A stretch of DNA of 9,753 nt from Nocardioides sp. (GTDB taxonomy: Bacteria; Actinomycetota; Actinomycetes; Propionibacteriales; Nocardioidaceae), in assembly GCA_029264225.1 (NCBI GenBank), contig JARICB010000029.1, forward strand, positions 1 through 9,753, in the 5' to 3' direction. The position numbers and the translations under genes were made by a program. Shown here piece by piece: positions 5,994 to 9,753 of the stretch (positions are counted from its first letter, which is position 1; every line of letters begins with the position of its first letter). Below the pieces are notes generated by a model. It did not search any database and was not told the origin of the DNA. It saw nothing but the letters and a program-made list of their open reading frames with translations.

Positions 5994-6635
5994 CTAGCAG
6001 GCGCGGATGCCGGCGATGACCTTCGCCATCAGCTCCTCCATCCCCACCACGTCGACCGCCCGTCCCGTGATGGCGATCTCCGCCTCGGCCTGACCGCTGT
6101 TGGTCACGTCGAGCCAGGTGCGGAACGCGAAGCGTCGGTAGCCGTCATAGACGTAGGAGATGTTCACCAGGGAGTCGTAGGTGCGGTGCCCGAGCGGAAT
6201 CTTGACCTGCTCCTGGTCGCGCTCCATGTCCTCCACGGCTCGCTTGACCATGTTCGGAATCTGCTCGTGCTGGCTGAGGACCTGCTCGACGCGGAGGATG
6301 AAGGTGTTGTCGGGATTGCCGGCCAGCTTGTACTTCACTTCGTTGGAGACAGTCTCGATCCGGACCCAGTCGGCGGGCGCCGGGAAGCAGAAACGGGAGG
6401 TGGGGGTCCCGACGGACACCTCGCGCATCGGCAATCCGGTGCCGAGGGGTGGTTCGGTGGGATCGGGCTTCATCGGCATCGGTGGATCGACCGGGAAGCT
6501 GGGCTCCGCCGCAGCGACCGGCGTCGGTCGGCCGGTGACGACCGGGCTCGGTTCGAGGTAGGCCGCGAGCGCGAAGCCACCGACGATTCCCGTCGCCAAC
6601 AACGTCACCACCGCGACGAGTCCCCGCCACCTCAT
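5994..6635 (-). CDS. Membrane-anchored protein with Mog1/PsbP-like extracytoplasmic domain
   Basis: Function unknown. Seen: 213 residues. An N-terminal membrane helix (about 5-26) follows the short basic start MRWR. A Pro-rich stalk comes next (29-68), then a soluble domain (about 78-213) opening with RFCFPAPADWVRI and closing with an amphipathic helix MEELMAKVIAGIRAC. Cys83 and the C-terminal Cys213 could pair. No lipobox is seen, so it is probably an uncleaved anchor or signal peptide with the domain outside. The opening pattern (hydrophobic strand, Pro, then DW) is like the outer domain of the convergent kinase, hence the tentative Mog1/PsbP call. The frame is open to 6683, but ATG 6635 begins right before the membrane helix, has TACATT 7 nt upstream and avoids overlap with the divergent PBP. 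Its TAG is directly adjacent to the kinase TAA. Confidence 0.75.
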   Translation of the reverse strand: MRWRGLVAVVTLLATGIVGGFALAAYLEPSPVVTGRPTPVAAAEPSFPVDPPMPMKPDPTEPPLGTGLPMREVSVGTPTSRFCFPAPADWVRIETVSNEVKYKLAGNPDNTFILRVEQVLSQHEQIPNMVKRAVEDMERDQEQVKIPLGHRTYDSLVNISYVYDGYRRFAFRTWLDVTNSGQAEAEIAITGRAVDVVGMEELMAKVIAGIRAC

Positions 6636-6642
6636 GGAAGGA

Positions 6643-6648
6643 AATGTA
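6643..6648 (-). promoter_or_regulatory. -10 box TACATT for the 213-residue membrane protein
   Basis: TACATT on the minus strand, then TCCTTCC (7 nt), then ATG at 6635: leaderless-type spacing. The gap to the opposing TAGCGT box is exactly 17 nt, so the -35 position of each promoter falls on the -10 of the other. Confidence 0.45.
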
Positions 6649-6665
6649 TCTGGTGAGCGGGCCAC

Positions 6666-6671
6666 TAGCGT
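6666..6671 (+). promoter_or_regulatory. -10 box TAGCGT for the penicillin-binding lipoprotein
   Basis: TAGCGT (TANNNT), then GTGCAC, then ATG at 6678, a 6-nt leaderless arrangement. This favours the ATG at 6678 over the in-frame GTG at 6672. No ribosome-binding site is visible upstream. Confidence 0.45.
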
Positions 6672-6677
6672 GTGCAC

Positions 6678-8534
6678 ATGCATTCTCGGCTGGCCGTCCT
6701 CGCCCTTGTGGCATCACTTGCCCTCACGGGCTGCCAGATCTCCGGTGGCGCATCCGGGCCCGACTCGGCGGTGGCGGCTCTCCGCGACGGCCTGGCATCC
6801 GGTGACCTGAGCGCCGTCGCGTTCGACGCCGATGAAGCGGGCGAGCAGTACGCCGCGATCGTCGAGGGCCTCGGCGAATCGCGACCGGAGGTCGAGGTGG
6901 GAGACGCGGCAGTGAGCGACGACACCGCGACGACCGACATCACCTGGACCTGGGACCTCGATGGCAGCCCCTGGAGCTACTCCACCTCGGCCGACCTTCG
7001 CAGGGCCGACGACGAGTGGACGCTGATCTGGGAGCCGAGCCTGGTGGAGCCGTCCCTGGTCGCCGGCGAACACCTCACCCTGACCCGCACCGCCGCCGAG
7101 CGCGGGCAGATCACCGGTGCCGACGACCGGACCATCGTCGCACCGCGCGACGTCGTACGCCTCGGGTTGGACAAGACCAAGATCGACGCTACCCAGGTGC
7201 CGGGCAGTGCGCGCGCGATCGCCCGGGCGCTCAAGATCGGCGTCAAGGGGTTCGTGCAGGACGCCGAGGCCGCCGGCGAGAAGGCCTTCGTCGAGGCACT
7301 CGTGCTTCGCGCCGAGGAGGCCACCACCGTCGTTCCGACCAGCTATGGCCAGATCCCGGGCGCGGTCTCGCTCGCCGAGAAGCAGGACCTCGCACCGACC
7401 CGCGGGTTCGCCGCCCCGATCCTGGGCACCGTCGGCGACGCGACCGCAGAGATCGTGGCGAAGTCAGGTGGCCAGATCGAGGCCGGCGACGTGGTGGGGC
7501 TCTCCGGCCTCCAGGCGAGGTACGACGCACAGCTCACCGGCACCCCCGGGTTGAGTGTGATCGCCGCCGGCGCCGACAACGACCGGGTCGTCCACGAGGT
7601 GCCGGCCGTCGCCGGCGAGCCGCTGCGCACCACCTTCGACATCGACCTCCAGACCAAGGCCGAGTCGGCATTGTCCTCGGTCGGGCCCGCCAGCGCGGTC
7701 GTCGCGATCCGGCCCTCCGACGGTGCGATCCTGGCGGCGGCGAGCGGGCCGGGGGGCAAGGGTCTGAACACGGCGACGTACGGCCAATATGCGCCCGGCT
7801 CGACCTTCAAGGTGGTCACGTCGCTGGCCCTGCTGCGCTCCGGAGTGACCCCGCAGGACCAGGTGATGTGTCCCGCGACGACGGTGGTCGACGGGAAGTC
7901 GTTCAAGAACTACGACGACTACCCCGCCTCCGGGTTGGGCGCGATCACGCTGCGACAGGCGGTGGCCAACTCCTGCAACACGGCCTTCATCACCTCCCGG
8001 GACCGCCTTGCCGACGGCGACCTCGCCAACGCGGCTGCCGCCCTCGGGTTCGGGGTCGACCACGACCTGGGCTTCCCGTCCTACTTCGGACAGGTGCCAC
8101 CGCCGCAGACCGAGACCGAAGCCGCAGCCGACCTGATCGGCCAGGGCAAGGTGCTCGCCTCCCCGCTGGCGATGGCCTCTGTGGCGGCATCGGTGGCCGC
8201 GGGCCGCGCAGTGCTCCCCGTCCTGCTGCCCGAGCACACCGTCGACCAGACCCCGCCGGCTGTGCCGCTCACGGGAGACGAAGCCGGGTCCCTCAAGGCG
8301 CTGATGCGGGCCGTGGTCACCGACGGCTCTGGTGCCTTCCTTGCCGACCTGCCGGGGGATGTCGGGGCCAAGACGGGCACGGCCGAATACGGCGCGCCGG
8401 ACGCGTCAGGGACCTTGGCGACCCACACCTGGATGATCGCCTTCCGGGGCGATCTGGCCGTGGCGGTCTTCGTCGAGACGGGCGAATCGGGCTCGCGGAC
8501 CGCTGGTCCGATCCTGGAGCAGTTCCTCTCCTGA
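6678..8534 (+). CDS. Penicillin-binding lipoprotein, MecA-like class B transpeptidase
   Basis: D,D-transpeptidase that cross-links peptidoglycan outside the membrane. Seen: 618 residues. The signal peptide has lipobox LTG-C (Cys19), so the protein is lipid-anchored rather than held by a membrane helix. Residues about 27-125 form an NTF2-like (MecA-N) domain. ERGQITG (141-147) opens the PBP dimerisation-type domain, and SGLQARYDAQLTGTPG (276-291) matches the corresponding MecA segment (GLEKLYDKKL). Transpeptidase motifs are all present: STFK (Ser375-Lys378), SCN (432-434) and KTGT (565-568). The domain order is that of Staphylococcus PBP2a, and from memory it is like mycobacterial penicillin-binding lipoprotein Rv2864c, about 600 residues. 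The likely role is therefore a housekeeping or septal PBP with possible low beta-lactam affinity, which cannot be read from sequence alone. It is divergent from the 213-residue protein. The amidohydrolase starts 43 bp downstream. Confidence 0.93.
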   Translation: MHSRLAVLALVASLALTGCQISGGASGPDSAVAALRDGLASGDLSAVAFDADEAGEQYAAIVEGLGESRPEVEVGDAAVSDDTATTDITWTWDLDGSPWSYSTSADLRRADDEWTLIWEPSLVEPSLVAGEHLTLTRTAAERGQITGADDRTIVAPRDVVRLGLDKTKIDATQVPGSARAIARALKIGVKGFVQDAEAAGEKAFVEALVLRAEEATTVVPTSYGQIPGAVSLAEKQDLAPTRGFAAPILGTVGDATAEIVAKSGGQIEAGDVVGLSGLQARYDAQLTGTPGLSVIAAGADNDRVVHEVPAVAGEPLRTTFDIDLQTKAESALSSVGPASAVVAIRPSDGAILAAASGPGGKGLNTATYGQYAPGSTFKVVTSLALLRSGVTPQDQVMCPATTVVDGKSFKNYDDYPASGLGAITLRQAVANSCNTAFITSRDRLADGDLANAAAALGFGVDHDLGFPSYFGQVPPPQTETEAAADLIGQGKVLASPLAMASVAASVAAGRAVLPVLLPEHTVDQTPPAVPLTGDEAGSLKALMRAVVTDGSGAFLADLPGDVGAKTGTAEYGAPDASGTLATHTWMIAFRGDLAVAVFVETGESGSRTAGPILEQFLS

Positions 8535-8565
8535 GCCGGAACTTCGCTACCTCGCCCAGGCGATC

Positions 8566-8571
8566 TACGGT
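8566..8571 (+). promoter_or_regulatory. Possible -10 box TACGGT for the amidohydrolase
   Basis: TACGGT (TANNNT), then GGCGAC, then ATG at 8578. The same bases also hold GGTGG 4 nt before the ATG, a usable if imperfect ribosome-binding site. The gene could therefore be leaderless or co-transcribed with the PBP. Confidence 0.3.
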
Positions 8572-8577
8572 GGCGAC

Positions 8578-9753
8578 ATGCTGATCTCCAACGTCCACCT
8601 GGTGGGCCTGACCGACCCGACGCCCCCAGGTCCGGTGGACGTCACCGTAAGCGACGGTGTCGTGGTTTCCGTGGAGCCCACGACCGCGTCCGGCGAACCG
8701 ACCGGCTGGTTGCTGCCGGGCCTCTGGGACCAGCACGTCCACCTCGGTCAATGGGCCCTTTCGTCGGTCCGGCTCGACCTGGGCCCGGCCCGCTCCGCTG
8801 CGCAAGCCGTCGAGATGGTCCGGGAGCGACTGGCGGAGTGGCCCGAGTGGCCGGTCATCGGCTGGGGCCACCGCCCGACGGTCTGGGACGACGTACCCCT
8901 CGTGTCGCAGCTCGACGCCCTCGAGACCGAGCAGCCCATCGTGCTGATCTGCGGCGACGGCCACCACGGCTGGCTCAACACCACTGCGCTGAAGATGCTC
9001 GCCCTCTCGACCCGGGAAGGGATGGTCAGCGAGACCGAGTGGTTCATGGCCTACGGCCGTCTCGCGGCCGTGATCGGCGTGGACGGCACCGGCCCGGACG
9101 CCTACCGCCGCGCCATGGAGGCCGCGGCTGCGCAGGGTGTGGTGGGGCTGGTCGACTTCGAGTTCTCCGGCGGGGTGGCCGAGTGGGTCGAGCGCTGGCG
9201 CGCTGGCGCCGATCTGCTGCGCGTGCGGATGGCGTCCTACCCCGTCGGGCTGGACGACGTGCTCGCACGCGGTCTGCGCACCGGCGACCCGCTACATGGC
9301 GACCCGCGGCTGACGTTGGGCCCGCTCAAGATCATCAGCGACGGTTCGCTCAACACCCGCACGGCCTGGTGCTGTGAGCCCTACGCCGAGAAGGCGGTGC
9401 TCGGGTTGCCGCACGGCCAGCCCAACCAGACTCCCGACGAACTCCGCAGCCTGCTCCGGCAGGCGGTCGACAACGGGCTCGACGTGGCGGTGCACGCCAT
9501 CGGCGACCGGGCAGTCAGCGAGGCGTTGGCCGCGTTCGCCGAGACCGGAGCCACGGGCGGGATCGAGCACGTGCAGCTCACCACCCACGACGACGTACGC
9601 CGCATGAGCGAGCTCGGCATCCGCGCCAGTGTTCAACCGGCCCACCTGATCGATGACCGGGAGGTGGCCGAGCGGCTCTGGCCGGGCCGGGGCGGGCGCT
9701 GCTTCCCGCTGCGCTGGATGCTCGACGAGGGGGTCGAGGTGGTGCTCGGTTCC
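8578..9753 (+). CDS. Amidohydrolase family 3 (YtcJ-like), 3' end missing
   Basis: Metal-dependent hydrolase of the amidohydrolase superfamily, probably cytoplasmic; no signal peptide. Seen: 392 codons running off the right edge. An N-terminal beta-sandwich strand (MLISNVHLVG) leads to LLPGLWDQHVHLG, with metal ligands His53 and His55. Next come ICGDGHHGWLN (124-134), LGPLKIISDGSLNTRT (248-262, where Lys251 is the position of the bridging lysine in the superfamily), HAIGDRA (306-312), GIEHVQL (328-334) and SVQPAH (351-356). The order is typical of the YtcJ/amidohydro_3 group, usually 480-560 residues; the final metal-binding Asp expected after the last Gly-Ser lies just beyond the window. The true substrate is unknown, since members act on varied amides and cyclic amides. 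It follows the PBP by 43 bp with no terminator, so it may share its transcript, though no functional link is obvious. Confidence 0.9.
   Translation, partial: MLISNVHLVGLTDPTPPGPVDVTVSDGVVVSVEPTTASGEPTGWLLPGLWDQHVHLGQWALSSVRLDLGPARSAAQAVEMVRERLAEWPEWPVIGWGHRPTVWDDVPLVSQLDALETEQPIVLICGDGHHGWLNTTALKMLALSTREGMVSETEWFMAYGRLAAVIGVDGTGPDAYRRAMEAAAAQGVVGLVDFEFSGGVAEWVERWRAGADLLRVRMASYPVGLDDVLARGLRTGDPLHGDPRLTLGPLKIISDGSLNTRTAWCCEPYAEKAVLGLPHGQPNQTPDELRSLLRQAVDNGLDVAVHAIGDRAVSEALAAFAETGATGGIEHVQLTTHDDVRRMSELGIRASVQPAHLIDDREVAERLWPGRGGRCFPLRWMLDEGVEVVLGS

Noticed and set aside
7464..8237. A 257-codon minus-strand open frame inside the penicillin-binding lipoprotein gene
   Set aside because: The plus strand has all transpeptidase motifs in frame; the minus frame shows nothing recognisable.
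8552..8563. Inverted repeat TCGCCCAGGCGA between the PBP and the amidohydrolase, as a terminator
   Set aside because: The stem is only 4-5 bp with a 2-4 nt loop and there is no T run after it. In GC-rich DNA such short palindromes are common.

Overview
The window is high-GC, densely coded chromosomal DNA from an actinobacterium. A Nocardioides-like member of the Propionibacteriales is the best guess, inferred from the strong GC bias at third codon positions, an AccD3-type carboxyltransferase, a PknB-type Ser/Thr kinase and a penicillin-binding lipoprotein of the kind seen in mycobacteria. I see no tRNA, rRNA, CRISPR array, insertion sequence or prophage feature, and no gene-free stretch over 300 bases.

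Left half, minus strand, read from about 4480 down to 1: a possible 22-codon leader ORF; a family 61 glycosyltransferase-like protein (4417-2876); an ECF-like RNA polymerase sigma factor (2837-2289); an M1 metallopeptidase lipoprotein (2292-802); and the first 260 codons of an AccD3-like acyl-CoA carboxyltransferase that runs off the left edge. The junctions are tight: GTGA overlaps at leader/glycosyltransferase and sigma/peptidase, and 19 bp before accD3. The set therefore looks like one operon with an extra internal promoter before the sigma gene.

Right half: a membrane Ser/Thr kinase (4503-5993, +) is divergent from the operon. It is convergent, with zero intergenic bases, with a small membrane-anchored protein (6635-5994, -). 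That gene is in turn divergent from a MecA-like class B penicillin-binding lipoprotein (6678-8534, +). A family-3 amidohydrolase (8578 to the right edge, +) follows. The kinase and its convergent neighbour both end in a similar-looking extracytoplasmic domain that I tentatively call Mog1/PsbP-like. Together with the PBP this suggests an envelope-sensing and cell-wall neighbourhood, but that link is inference.

The most striking signal outside the genes is promoter architecture. Five start codons are preceded by TANNNT at exactly 6 nt (four cases) or 7 nt (one case), and a sixth by the near match CATAAT at 6 nt. This is the signature of leaderless actinobacterial transcripts. At 4481-4505 two such promoters overlap head to head inside a perfect 6-6-6 dyad, CCTGCA-N6-TGCAGG, centred exactly midway between the two divergent start codons.
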